Below are positions 1 through 8,053 of a stretch of DNA of 64,000 nucleotides, piece after piece (within the stretch, counting starts at the first letter, position 1; each line of letters starts with the position of its first letter). The DNA comes from an uncultured Aquimarina sp. Lineage in GTDB: Bacteria; Bacteroidota; Bacteroidia; Flavobacteriales; Flavobacteriaceae. Location: assembly GCA_947497175.1 (NCBI GenBank), contig CANMFM010000003.1:230503-294502 (forward strand), given 5' to 3'. The position numbers were made by a program, and so were the translations under genes. The notes beneath the pieces were generated by a model that made no database searches, had not been told where the DNA came from, and saw nothing but the letters and a program-made list of their open reading frames with translations.

Positions 1-1
1 C

Positions 2-394
2 TTAATTTTATTAAGCATTATTGCAATACCGTCTCTTTTTCTTTCAAAAGAACCCAATGCAGTAGAACTTTTAGAAAAGACAGAATTATACCAAGGATTA
101 ATTGGTTTGGGGGCTTGTCTTTTTGGAATTTTAGGGATTGTTGATTTTGTTTTAGAAATAGAGAAGCTACACAGTAATATAATCTGGTATGTATCTCTGC
201 TTATAGGAAATATTACTTCTATTATTCTTGGGTTTATGTTAGGTTGCAGCTTAATCAATAAAATTTTATTCACTAATAGTTTGAGAAAAGCACGCATTAT
301 AAGATCCAAATTAGCCCCAAAGCAAGGAAAACTAGGGATTATTGGTTTTTTTATTGGTACTTGGGTCGTGATTGCATCATTCTTATTCCTATGA
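2..394 (+). CDS. membrane protein, 5' end outside window
   Basis: The reading frame is open to the left edge of the window, so only the C-terminal 130 residues are visible. The TTG at 107 is an internal leucine rather than a convincing start, because the protein-like reading continues upstream. At least three hydrophobic stretches are visible (around the first 15 residues, the middle, and the last 20), with basic residues (KARIIRSK) between the last two. It is probably a small integral inner-membrane protein. I recognise no family. No terminator follows the stop. Confidence 0.55.
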   Translation, partial: LILLSIIAIPSLFLSKEPNAVELLEKTELYQGLIGLGACLFGILGIVDFVLEIEKLHSNIIWYVSLLIGNITSIILGFMLGCSLINKILFTNSLRKARIIRSKLAPKQGKLGIIGFFIGTWVVIASFLFL

Positions 395-763
395 TCATAT
401 AATTATCAATAATCAAATGAAGTACACACAATGCACTTATACTTTGTTGTTTTTGGTATAGTTATTAAATACGCTAACCTCAATTCGAAATTACTTCGCA
501 ACCAAAAAAAATCATCTTTATCATTCTTATCAAGAGCTATTCACTTCACAATGAAAAGTATCAAAAACGCTTAACCAAAAACCCTATAAACAATTATTAC
601 TACTCACCCCTACAATCAATAAAAAAACGTATATTAATTATATCAAGATTTCTAATAAACAACATTCCAAAAAAACCTCAGACCCATTTAACTATCTAAG
701 GTTTATTTTTATATTAATAGACACAAAGATAACTTAACCGTCACTTGCCTTTCCTCTTTATAT
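395..763. other. gene-free AT-rich stretch with a weak hairpin
   Basis: No convincing ORF. A loose inverted repeat (AAACCT/AGGTTT, about 675-708) is followed on the minus strand by a T-run and could be a weak terminator for the minus-strand lipoprotein gene ending at 764. Nothing else stands out. Confidence 0.35.
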
Positions 764-1549
764 TTAATCACATATCCCTATGAAATCTAGAAAAGGAATG
801 ACAATTTCGTTTCCGCTATTATCCATAATGTACACTTGACCTTCTACAATCTCATTACCGGGAACCGGTGTTCCAGAAGGTGGTTCTTGCCTAAAGATTA
901 AATCTTGATCACGATTATCTGTAATATTCAAATAAAACCGAATAGATGAAGTGTAGTCGAAAAGGTTTGCAGGATCCCTCCCGTAGCACAATCTAGAATT
1001 TATTCCTCTGAAATCTATTCCTCCTTCTCTTCTATAAAAATCATATACCTCTGGAAAATCTGGATTTTCGCCCACCGTTGGCTTTATGTTATCTTGCACA
1101 CAACTCGAATAATTAAACTCACGCCATTGCAACCATGAGGTATTACTACTTCTAAAAAATGCCGGCGCATTATTGCCAGGATTCCAAACAGGAAGAGCAA
1201 GTTCAAGTCCCCTTGAAATATCCTGAATATAAATAAAATTTACTCTTTCAAAAAGCAAGTAAAAATAGAACAATTCCCTATTGAATTCATCTTTTTCAAT
1301 AATTATCCTTGAAATTTCATCAAATACAAAAGTTAATTTCCCAAAAGAAGTGGTATTCCAAACTTTAGTAATTTTTTATTTAGGGTTAGGTAAAGAAATG
1401 GTCTTAGAACCTGAAGAAGAATTTTCAATTTCAAACACTTCTATTGGCATGATTTCAGAATTTGTTAATTCCTGATCTTCATCTCCCGTTGTGCAGGAAT
1501 GAAATAACACAATAATAATAAACAAACTAATACTACGAATTTGTTTCAT
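764..1549 (-). pseudogene. lipoprotein gene interrupted by an in-frame stop
   Basis: From the ATG at 1549 the frame encodes a short signal peptide with a lipobox (LFHSC, Cys19) and an acidic linker. It then meets TAA at 1378-1376 (codon 58). The same frame continues without another stop for about 204 codons to 764, with ordinary protein-like composition (WNPGNNAPAF, YRREGGIDF, YIMDNSGNEI). There is no ATG just after the stop; the first start-like codon is a TTG at 1273 inside the apparent domain. The simplest reading is one surface or periplasmic lipoprotein of about 261 aa inactivated by a nonsense mutation in an AAATAAAAA context. A sequencing error or readthrough cannot be excluded. I recognise no family. 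Confidence 0.6.
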
Positions 1550-2060
1550 AATTTTTTTACGTAAATAATATTTTTAAAAAAACAAAGTTGTCCGAATCTT
1601 TTTAGCAAAAAACCACTGTTTTTCGTAAAACTCAAAGAAATTTGCACCATCGCAACAGTTCCTTAAAACAAATTATCAAAAGGACAAAAATGTAAGAAAA
1701 TGTTTATTCTAAAAACAAAAGGCAGTAAACACCCAACGACTGCGCTCTTATAAACTAAAAGATAAATTCGCTACTTATGAAACCTATAATCAGATTGAAA
1801 CATTAATTTACATGGTAGTCCTTATAACATTTTACGATTCGTCCTAACTGGATAATCATTAAAATCCTAACACACAAGATGGTATATGAATTTTCACTGA
1901 AAACAGGGATAATGAATACTAACAACATTGTTAACTTTGTTCACTCCAACAAAACCATAAAGCACAACAAAAAATAAATACGTTATCAACTGCTTAATAA
2001 TGTATTTTTATACTTGTTTTACTTAAAACATTAAAAGAATTTGAATATAAAACAGAAAAC
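1550..2060. other. gene-free stretch between divergent accessory genes
   Basis: About 510 bp, strongly AT-rich, with no supportable ORF. It must hold the promoters of the minus-strand lipoprotein gene (start 1549) and the plus-strand membrane protein (start 2061), but I see no clear TAnnTTTG element. A 40-codon open stretch around 1720-1850 in one frame has no start and no recognisable domain, and could be a gene relic. Confidence 0.3.
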
Positions 2061-2477
2061 ATGGAAGAGTTGAAAAAACCCTACAACTGGAGACTTCATT
2101 TAATGAGAGGACTCTTTTTTTTAAATGTCATCAGTCTTGCCTATGACAATTGGTCAACTATTTTGTTTCCTAAGGAGCAAATGGATACACTGACTGGTGT
2201 AGCAATTAGTTTTTGGGCAGGATTTTCCTTATTAAATTTTATAGGCATAAGGTTTCCTCTCAAGATGCTACCAATATTATTACTTCAATTGCTTTATAAA
2301 TCCGCTTGGATTATTGGAACTTATCTACCAGCAAAAAACTCTGGACTTTTAAATGAAGGATTGAAAGAATTCTTCTGGATTTGTATTGGTGGGATTGTTT
2401 TTAACGTATTGATAATTCCTTGGGGTTATGTATATCGTGAGTATATTAAAAACTTTTTAAGATTTAAAAATAAGTAA
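2061..2477 (+). CDS. four-helix membrane protein, unknown function
   Basis: A 138-aa protein with a charged N-terminus (MEELKKPYNW) and about four hydrophobic segments (residues ~13-30, 43-62, 68-88, 103-122), ending in a basic tail. The fold resembles small four-helix inner-membrane proteins common in Bacteroidota, but I cannot name a family. The next ORF lies immediately downstream on the same strand; its apparent original reading frame overlaps this stop region, so the two were probably cotranscribed. Start at ATG 2061. Confidence 0.65.
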   Translation: MEELKKPYNWRLHLMRGLFFLNVISLAYDNWSTILFPKEQMDTLTGVAISFWAGFSLLNFIGIRFPLKMLPILLLQLLYKSAWIIGTYLPAKNSGLLNEGLKEFFWICIGGIVFNVLIIPWGYVYREYIKNFLRFKNK

Positions 2478-2599
2478 AAATTAAGACTAGAAAGGTGATT
2501 TTAGTTGGTTTCGATCTTTCGATTGGATCAAAATAAAAACAAGTAAAACCTTTCCATACAAAAGTTGATGAAGTTATTTCCCTTAAAGACCATAATGAA

Positions 2600-3349
2600 G
2601 TGAAAAGCGGAGACATTTATATAGGCATAGTAGAAGAAACAGGTGTAAGAAGAATTTTATTCAAAAACGAGAATTTCATTGCATTTAATCTTTGTGCCTA
2701 TATTTATAATGATCAGCTTAAAGAAGAAGAGACAACCGTTTATATGAAAATCCCCACCTATGATTACACAATTGAAGGTCTGAAGCCATTAACAATAGTC
2801 GAATTTATAGGAGAAAAAATACAGCATTCGGATTCCAATAGAATTGATTTATATGCAATCATTAATACGACGGTCCAAAATACAACGCTACAAAAGTTTT
2901 TAGAAAAAAGACAAGAGTCTATTATATTTAAAAGTGATTTTTTTGGTGACTTTTACTGGTGCCCCGAACCTTATTGGTTTGAAATTAAGACTAGATGGAT
3001 CAGTAACGAAATTAGACTTTTTTTATCAGGAAATCTGAAAGAGGTTCCAGATATGGAATTATCTGCTATTAAATTGTTTGAAAGACAAGATTATTTGGAC
3101 TTAAGATTTAAGGAAAAAATCTCAAAAGAGCTATTAAAAATAATAAACGATAGACTAGATAGCAACAAAAAGCTCTTTACAATGCATGAATTTCAAAACA
3201 GAATAAATTTAAAAGATTTAATAATTGGTAAGAATGGTTTCTTTGAGGCTCGCTATAGTAATGACTCAACCCTACTACCATGGAAACATTCTATAGGCAT
3301 ATATGGAAATCTAAATAAAGATTTAAATGAACTCCAAATTATAGGATAA
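2600..3349 (+). CDS. hypothetical protein, N-terminus probably lost
   Basis: A 249-aa reading from GTG 2600. The same frame is protein-like upstream (FHTKVDEVISLKDHNE) back to an in-frame TAA at 2534-2536. Before that TAA it is again protein-like (KVILVGFDLSIGSK) back to the stop of the preceding gene. The native start was therefore probably near 2477-2495, and a nonsense change in an AAATAAAAA context has removed the first ~20 residues; GTG 2600 may be a restart or nothing. The protein is soluble, mixed alpha/beta, and rich in aromatic and charged residues (FYWCPEPYWFEIKTRW). No domain recognised. A stray immunity-type or other accessory protein is possible but unsupported. Confidence 0.5.
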   Translation: MKSGDIYIGIVEETGVRRILFKNENFIAFNLCAYIYNDQLKEEETTVYMKIPTYDYTIEGLKPLTIVEFIGEKIQHSDSNRIDLYAIINTTVQNTTLQKFLEKRQESIIFKSDFFGDFYWCPEPYWFEIKTRWISNEIRLFLSGNLKEVPDMELSAIKLFERQDYLDLRFKEKISKELLKIINDRLDSNKKLFTMHEFQNRINLKDLIIGKNGFFEARYSNDSTLLPWKHSIGIYGNLNKDLNELQIIG

Positions 3350-3973
3350 TAAGATTTATTTATTTGCTGCCACAAAGTGAAATGATGCACACAAACATTT
3401 GTTCATGGGCCTTCACACTATTATTTACTCACATTGAGTAAACTACTATTACTTAAACTTAACTTTCCAAAAGCACTAAATAATTGTATAGAAGCAGAAG
3501 TACATAGGAAATTTCAAATCATATTTATTAATTTTAAAAAAAAACCATGATGTATAAGATCCGATTATAATAATAAAATGTTTTTTTTAATTAAGTTATT
3601 CTTATAATCCCAAATTTATAGTAAAGAAGAACATCTCTAACTACCTAAAATATCAAACAATCTAAAATTTATCATACTTGAAAAGTAATCTGAAGTTACA
3701 AGCAGGTCAGAGTTTTGATTTCATTCAAAAATATTACTTAAACAAAAATTATTCATAACATAATAAGTTATAAAAAAAGAACCTACTATTATATACCATA
3801 AATAACTGATAATATATAATATAAATAGGTTTTTCCTTAATTCGGTATCTAACTTACTTATACAACCAACAATGTATTAATATTCTTCTATCAACTACAA
3901 CCGCACCGTATTCTATTCTCCCTACTCTATTTTGCATTTACATCACACCAATTAACCCAAGGAGGCACTGGTA
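3350..3973. other. 620-bp AT-rich gene-free stretch
   Basis: No supportable gene. One perfect 7-bp hairpin (TTTACTC, loop 5, GAGTAAA) lies at 3424-3442 without a following T-run. The rest is A/T-rich noncoding DNA between convergent genes in the eroded accessory region. Confidence 0.4.
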
Positions 3974-4669
3974 CTACAACACTTTTAAAATAAGACTCTT
4001 AAGAAGTTCATCAGGAATTTCTTCAGCTTTAACATCAGTAAATGGAAAATGAATTAACAATGTCATTTCTTTTTTAATCACCTCAAATTTTGAACTTTCA
4101 ACAAATTCCACCTCTTTAAAAAGAGAAGACCAACTTTCTTGAGCATCTTCTGATTCTAATACGTCCAAAACTACCCGATGAATGGTTCCTGTCAATTGTA
4201 GCAATCTTCCTAATTGCTGTCCGTCCTCCGGTAGCTCAAAACCTTGTACACATACTTCAATTTTACATTGTTTGTAAATTGTATTTTCAAACTCTTTAAA
4301 CGCCTTTCGAACCTGAAATTTTCCCGACTTATCGTATACTTTCGTTTTTATGGGGACTCGTTTTGAAAGTATATCTATTATAACCTCCTCATTAGTATCC
4401 ATAAACTCTACATACTCTACCATTTCCAAATTTATATGTAAAATATTACTTATACCTATACCATTAGAATTATAATCATCTATAAGTTTTAGATAAAGAA
4501 TAGTTCCTTCCCCTGATAAATCATCAATTTTAAAAGGAATACCCTTTAAATTACTTCCGGATTTTGATTTGATCAAAATCAGGGTAATTATTTTTTTATT
4601 GATAATATACGAAAGAAGTTCCCGTTTACTATAAATGGGAACCTCATATAAAGTTTCACTTACCTTCAA
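3974..4669 (-). CDS. hypothetical protein, second gene of a two-gene unit
   Basis: A 231-aa soluble protein without signal peptide or membrane segment. The N-terminal half (residues ~1-100) is beta-rich and hydrophobic-charged (EVPIYSKRELLSYI, ITLILIKSKSG). The C-terminal half contains a paired helix region (QQLGRLLQLTG) and ends LLKSLILKVL. Its ATG lies 5 bp after the stop of the upstream gene (4675-5085), so translation is probably coupled. Base composition is like the flanks. I do not recognise the family; the tight pairing suggests the two products act together. Confidence 0.65.
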   Translation of the reverse strand: MKVSETLYEVPIYSKRELLSYIINKKIITLILIKSKSGSNLKGIPFKIDDLSGEGTILYLKLIDDYNSNGIGISNILHINLEMVEYVEFMDTNEEVIIDILSKRVPIKTKVYDKSGKFQVRKAFKEFENTIYKQCKIEVCVQGFELPEDGQQLGRLLQLTGTIHRVVLDVLESEDAQESWSSLFKEVEFVESSKFEVIKKEMTLLIHFPFTDVKAEEIPDELLKSLILKVL

Positions 4670-4674
4670 AGGAT

Positions 4675-5085
4675 CTATAAATTCTTTTCTAACACCTCGG
4701 TCAGAGCACCCGTTCTTTCCTCTACAAAATCAGCATTCATATATGACGAATGATCGATAACTAACACTCCATTTTCGAACTTGTACGTGTTACGAGCAGA
4801 TGAGTTATCACTTTCATCTTTAATGACTATTTTATGAAGGGAGTCTTTGAGAGCTTCTTTTCCCATGTCATCTTCGGCAATAGATTTTAAAGCCCCCAGA
4901 AGAGGTTGAAAATAAACCTTTGAAAATGTAGTATCCCAAATATCAGAATACTCATTTGACATTAAACTATTCCAATCTACATCAAATTCTATGTTAAACC
5001 CAATTAATTGATTAATTTCTGACACCAAATTTTTGTACGCCCCTTCTTGAAATTCTTTTATTATTCTTCTTTCTGCTAAACCCAT
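4675..5085 (-). CDS. conserved hypothetical protein, first gene of a two-gene unit
   Basis: A 136-aa soluble protein. The N-terminus (MGLAERRIIKEFQ) and the segment KVYFQPLLGALKSIAEDDMGKEAL resemble a small family I have seen in diverse bacteria without an assigned function; that memory is not verifiable here. It is helical at the N-terminus, with a beta-rich stretch around residues 98-112 (YKFENGVLVIDH). The upstream DNA carries an inverted repeat ACCTAA-N2-TTAGGT ending 25 bp before the ATG and three copies of TAAACCTAA, which may be operator sites. The downstream gene follows after 5 bp. Confidence 0.7.
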   Translation of the reverse strand: MGLAERRIIKEFQEGAYKNLVSEINQLIGFNIEFDVDWNSLMSNEYSDIWDTTFSKVYFQPLLGALKSIAEDDMGKEALKDSLHKIVIKDESDNSSARNTYKFENGVLVIDHSSYMNADFVEERTGALTEVLEKNL

Positions 5086-5106
5086 TTATTGAAATAAATT
5101 TATTAT

Positions 5107-5245
5107 TAAACCTAATTTTAGGTCAAAAATCAGCCTTTATTCTTTAATACTATTGTTTAAAAAGGAATATTACTTATTCTAAAAGTTGCATCCATAGTTT
5201 AGAATAAACCTAATTCACAGAACTAATATTGCGATATAAACCTAA
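5107..5245. repeat. three TAAACCTAA direct repeats and an inverted repeat
   Basis: TAAACCTAA occurs exactly at 5107-5115, 5205-5213 and 5237-5245. The first copy overlaps the inverted repeat ACCTAA-TT-TTAGGT at 5110-5123. All lie in the leader of the minus-strand pair starting at 5085, which makes them plausible binding sites for a regulator. In AT-rich DNA some recurrence is expected, so the regulatory role is inference. Confidence 0.4.
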
Positions 5246-5453
5246 GGCGTTCTGAATATCACCACAAATTGTCAACAAAATTATAAGATATCTATATTTT
5301 CGATTTTAGCATATAAGGCATTGAAACCAAACATGAGCTCGATCTAGGCTATTATAGTTGAAGATTTATATTCAAAATTTGAAAACTGCTATGTTTGTTT
5401 TTAAATTGAAAAGTTTTGACCAAGACTTAAATCTAAATAATATATAATCCAAA

Positions 5454-6177
5454 CTAGAGACAAATTTCTAAAAACGAGCTTAACCCATTACTTGATTTAA
5501 TTCTGTTCGAATTTAACAATATCCTAGTCTGAGAAACAATGATTTCATTTGCTTCGTCAAGAATTGAATTATCAAAACTTTTAAGGTAAATCTCGGTAAT
5601 TTTGATAGAATGGTACCCTAAATTTTCACTTATCACTTCTGTTGGAACGCCTTTTTCTATGGCATTGATAACCCGTGAATGCCTTATATAATGAGATTTA
5701 AGTAGCTCTTTTAGCCCTGTATCTTTTGCGATTACTTTACAAAGTTCATTAACCAATCTTCGATTAAAGCGATACATCTTGAAATCTAAAACAGATCCGT
5801 CGCAACCAATAGGAAAAATAAAATCCTCAGACTGCTTAACAACTAGATAATAGTCTAAAATTGGACGAAATTTATTAGTTATTTTTACGGATAATTTATC
5901 ACTGGTCTTACTGCATTCATAAAAAACCTATCTACTCTTATGTTTTTTATTCTCAATTTTTTAAAATCAATGTGGTTCATACCCCACACTTGAACATGCT
6001 GAGTAGATTATTCTTATTATGAATGCTATAAAAACCTTCTTTAGGCAGAGCTTTCTTTTTGGTGTGTCTTGAGAAAGGTATCTTATAGTACCGAAATGGA
6101 TTTTCTACCAGTTTAAGTGATTTTATTTCGGTGCTTATTTGAATTAATAATATTTTAGAACACTGATAATCATATTT
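5454..6177 (-). pseudogene. tyrosine recombinase (integrase) remnant with frameshifts
   Basis: Three segments in different frames rebuild one phage-type integrase. The C-terminal segment (5454 to about 5925) has the catalytic H-x-x-R (HYIRHS), the LGYHS box and a candidate catalytic Tyr (EIYLKS). Upstream, another frame reads GMNHIDFKKLRIKNI, and a further frame reads LVENPFRYYKI...KALPKEG, both typical of the integrase core region. The frame changes at an A6 run at 5921-5926 and again at about 5985-6005. The N-terminal SAM-like domain is missing or unrecognisable. The gene is therefore inactive and marks a decayed integrative element. The intact-looking 107-aa C-terminal ORF alone cannot be functional. 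Confidence 0.75.
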
Positions 6178-6197
6178 TTATTAATTAAAAGATAGTT

Positions 6198-6209
6198 CCT
6201 CTTTCTCCG
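6198..6209 (+). other. possible attachment-site scar (tRNA-Ser 3'-end-like)
   Basis: CCTCTTTCTCCG matches the 3' acceptor end typical of bacterial tRNA-Ser genes (..CCTCTTTCTCCGCCA). No tRNA body precedes it. It lies just upstream of the integrase remnant, where an att core would be expected. The match is short and may be chance. Confidence 0.35.
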
Positions 6210-6233
6210 TAAAAAGTCCTACAAAAGGCAACA

Positions 6234-6275
6234 AAAACCCTGTAAATAATTGATTTACAGTGTTTTCTTTTTTTG
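6234..6275 (+). terminator. hairpin with T-rich tail near the att scar
   Basis: CTGTAAAT (6240-6247), loop 5, ATTTACAG (6253-6260), extended by an AAAAC/GTTTT outer stem and followed on the plus strand by TTTTCTTTTTTT. It looks like an intrinsic terminator, but no plus-strand gene ends here. It probably belonged to a gene lost with the degraded element or to the neighbouring att region. Confidence 0.5.
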
Positions 6276-6313
6276 GTAGACAAAATCGTTGACAGTACAC
6301 TTACTTATAAAGT

Positions 6314-6665
6314 TTAAATTGCCTGTTTAATCAAACTCATAATATATTCCAAATCATCTGTATTCTTGATAACTAATTCATAATCATCATTACCCCAATG
6401 ACCTGTATTCGAAATATCACGCATAATCATTTTTGGGTCGTCTAACGTACCTTTTGTTAGATTTATGAATACTTTTAAACCTTTCTTAAGTAATACAATA
6501 TCTGCTATGTTTTTTACTCTTTTTGAAGGCTATGTATAACTTTTTAGGCTGAATTTCAATATCATCAGCCAGATTCACTATTGCATCTCTAAAAGCCCCG
6601 TATAATTCAATTATATCATCTGATTTATTCGTCGTCTGATCTTCTTCGGTATAAACTTTTATCTC
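6314..6665 (-). pseudogene. DUF5655-domain remnant, frameshifted
   Basis: Two frames together encode most of a DUF5655 domain. The first (6665 to about 6515) reads KVYTEEDQ, ELYGAFRDAIVNL and QPKKLYIAFKKS. The second (about 6515 to 6314) reads ADIVLLKKGLKVFINL, DISNTGHWGNDDYEL and DLEYIMSLIKQAI. The junction is in T/A homopolymers at about 6506-6520. DUF5655 is usually the C-terminal part of a longer protein, often described as a transport or restriction-associated protein. Here an in-frame stop lies directly before residue 1, so the N-terminal partner is also lost. Confidence 0.7.
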
Positions 6666-6701
6666 TTAAGTCAATCTAATTTTCAAAGTCAATATTTTTG
6701 A

Positions 6702-6727
6702 AAATACTTTGTCAAATACAAGTATTT
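6702..6727. promoter_or_regulatory. candidate operator upstream of the AraC gene
   Basis: A perfect inverted repeat AAATACTT (6702-6709), 10-bp spacer, AAGTATTT (6720-6727) lies about 28 bp before the TTG start of the AraC-type gene. The geometry fits a dimeric regulator or autoregulation site. Functional assignment is inference from position. Confidence 0.4.
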
Positions 6728-6755
6728 AATTAAATTTCAACTCAAATAGTTTTTA

Positions 6756-7571
6756 TTGATATTCAAATCTCACATAATATCGTCACAGCTATCTAAATAT
6801 TTATCTGATATAGTATATCATAAAGATTTCCAGCCTGTACATATCAAGGATAAATATTTGCCAGATGGCACCATAAATATAGTTTTTGAATTTACAGGTA
6901 AACCAAAATACATTTATAAAAATGGTACAGACCAAAAAATTCAGGAATGTAGGAATGTTTGGTTTTCTGGAGTCCAAAAAAATTATCTTACCATAAGCGC
7001 TGAGAGTGAAGAAATGATGGTTGTAGCTTTTAAGCCAGGTGCAGGTTACTCTTTAATTCAAAAATCAATTTCTAATTATACCAATAAAGTATTTCAAGCA
7101 GAAGAAATTCTGGGTTTGGAAATATTGGAACTGCATAAGTATCTGAAAGAAGCTAAATCGCCAGAAATTAAGTTCGAACTTGTAGAGAATTGGCTAGAAA
7201 GTCAATTTAATACTGATGACTTTTACACTGATATTATTCGGTATGCAATTGAAGCCATCGAAAATTCGCCGACTCAAATAAATCTTAGTGAGTTATCAGA
7301 TAAATTAGGATATTCTCAAAAACAGTTTATTCAGTTGTTCAAGAAATATGTTGGACTTACACCTAAGCAATTTCACCGTATAGTACGATTCAACGAAATA
7401 CTTACAACTGTAGAAAATAAAGAAAATATATCTTGGACCATAATTGCAGCAGACTGTGGTTATTTTGACCAAGCGCATTTTATAAAAGACTTTCAGTCTT
7501 TTTCAGGAATTAACCCAAAGAAATATATTACGGATATAGAAGACTTTCCTAACTTTTTACCGGTCAAGTAA
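6756..7571 (+). CDS. AraC-family transcriptional regulator
   Basis: A 271-aa protein with a C-terminal AraC/XylS double helix-turn-helix: LSELSDKLGYSQKQFIQLFKKYVG for the first HTH (residues ~178-203), then DCGYFDQAHFIKDFQSFSGINPKKY for the second, the family signature. The N-terminal ~150 residues carry LPDGTINIVFEF, typical of the small sensor domain found before AraC domains in Bacteroidota. No ATG is available: an in-frame TAG at 6747 leaves TTG 6756 as the only plausible start. It probably controls the downstream DUF1761/TolB-like/DUF3052 genes, which begin 68 bp later on the same strand; this is inferred from adjacency only. Confidence 0.88.
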   Translation: MIFKSHIISSQLSKYLSDIVYHKDFQPVHIKDKYLPDGTINIVFEFTGKPKYIYKNGTDQKIQECRNVWFSGVQKNYLTISAESEEMMVVAFKPGAGYSLIQKSISNYTNKVFQAEEILGLEILELHKYLKEAKSPEIKFELVENWLESQFNTDDFYTDIIRYAIEAIENSPTQINLSELSDKLGYSQKQFIQLFKKYVGLTPKQFHRIVRFNEILTTVENKENISWTIIAADCGYFDQAHFIKDFQSFSGINPKKYITDIEDFPNFLPVK

Positions 7572-7638
7572 ATTTTTTACAATTTTAAAAAATAGCATTA
7601 CAGTTACTTTGTACCCTATTAATCATTAAAAAGAAATT

Positions 7639-8046
7639 ATGGAATCAATGTACATTAATCATTTAGCAGTATTTGCGTGTGCAATTTTAAATTTGGTCGT
7701 CGGTGCGTTATGGTATAGTCCGGCACTATTTTATAAGGCTTGGAAAAAAGAAAACGGATTAACGGACGAAGACTTTAAAAACATCAATATGGGCAAGATG
7801 TACGGTGTAAGCTTTTTTCTTGCACTTATTATGTCCTACAATATGGCTTTTTTTCTTGGTGATGCCCAAACTGATTGGGTTTGGGGACTGACAGCTGGGT
7901 TTTTAACTGGCTTTGGATGGTGTGCCATGATTTTTGCCGCAATTGGTCTTTTTGAAAAGAAATCTTGGAAATATATCCTTATTAATAGTGGGTATATCAT
8001 TGTTTACTTTACATTAATTGGATTCATTATAGGAATCTGGAGATAA
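7639..8046 (+). CDS. DUF1761-family membrane protein
   Basis: A 135-aa protein with four membrane helices (residues ~5-25, 55-73, 82-103, 112-132). The N-terminal motif ALWYSPALFYKAWKKENG is diagnostic of DUF1761. The function of the family is unknown. The stop lies 7 bp before the next ATG, so it heads a three-gene unit (DUF1761, TolB-like, DUF3052) behind the AraC regulator. The upstream AAAAAGAAA A-rich leader is typical of Bacteroidota start regions. Confidence 0.85.
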   Translation: MESMYINHLAVFACAILNLVVGALWYSPALFYKAWKKENGLTDEDFKNINMGKMYGVSFFLALIMSYNMAFFLGDAQTDWVWGLTAGFLTGFGWCAMIFAAIGLFEKKSWKYILINSGYIIVYFTLIGFIIGIWR

Positions 8047-8053
8047 TACAATT

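Noticed and set aside
1281..1475. 64-aa plus-strand ORF
   Set aside because: Antisense to the frame of the interrupted lipoprotein gene, whose signal peptide and downstream reading are far more protein-like.
1700..1860. Possible transposase C-terminus (AVNTQRLRSYKL-like)
   Set aside because: Weak resemblance only, no start, no catalytic motif and stops on both sides.
5181..5453. CRISPR-like array from repeated TAAACCTAA
   Set aside because: Only three 9-bp copies with unequal spacing; no repeat of CRISPR length and no cas genes.
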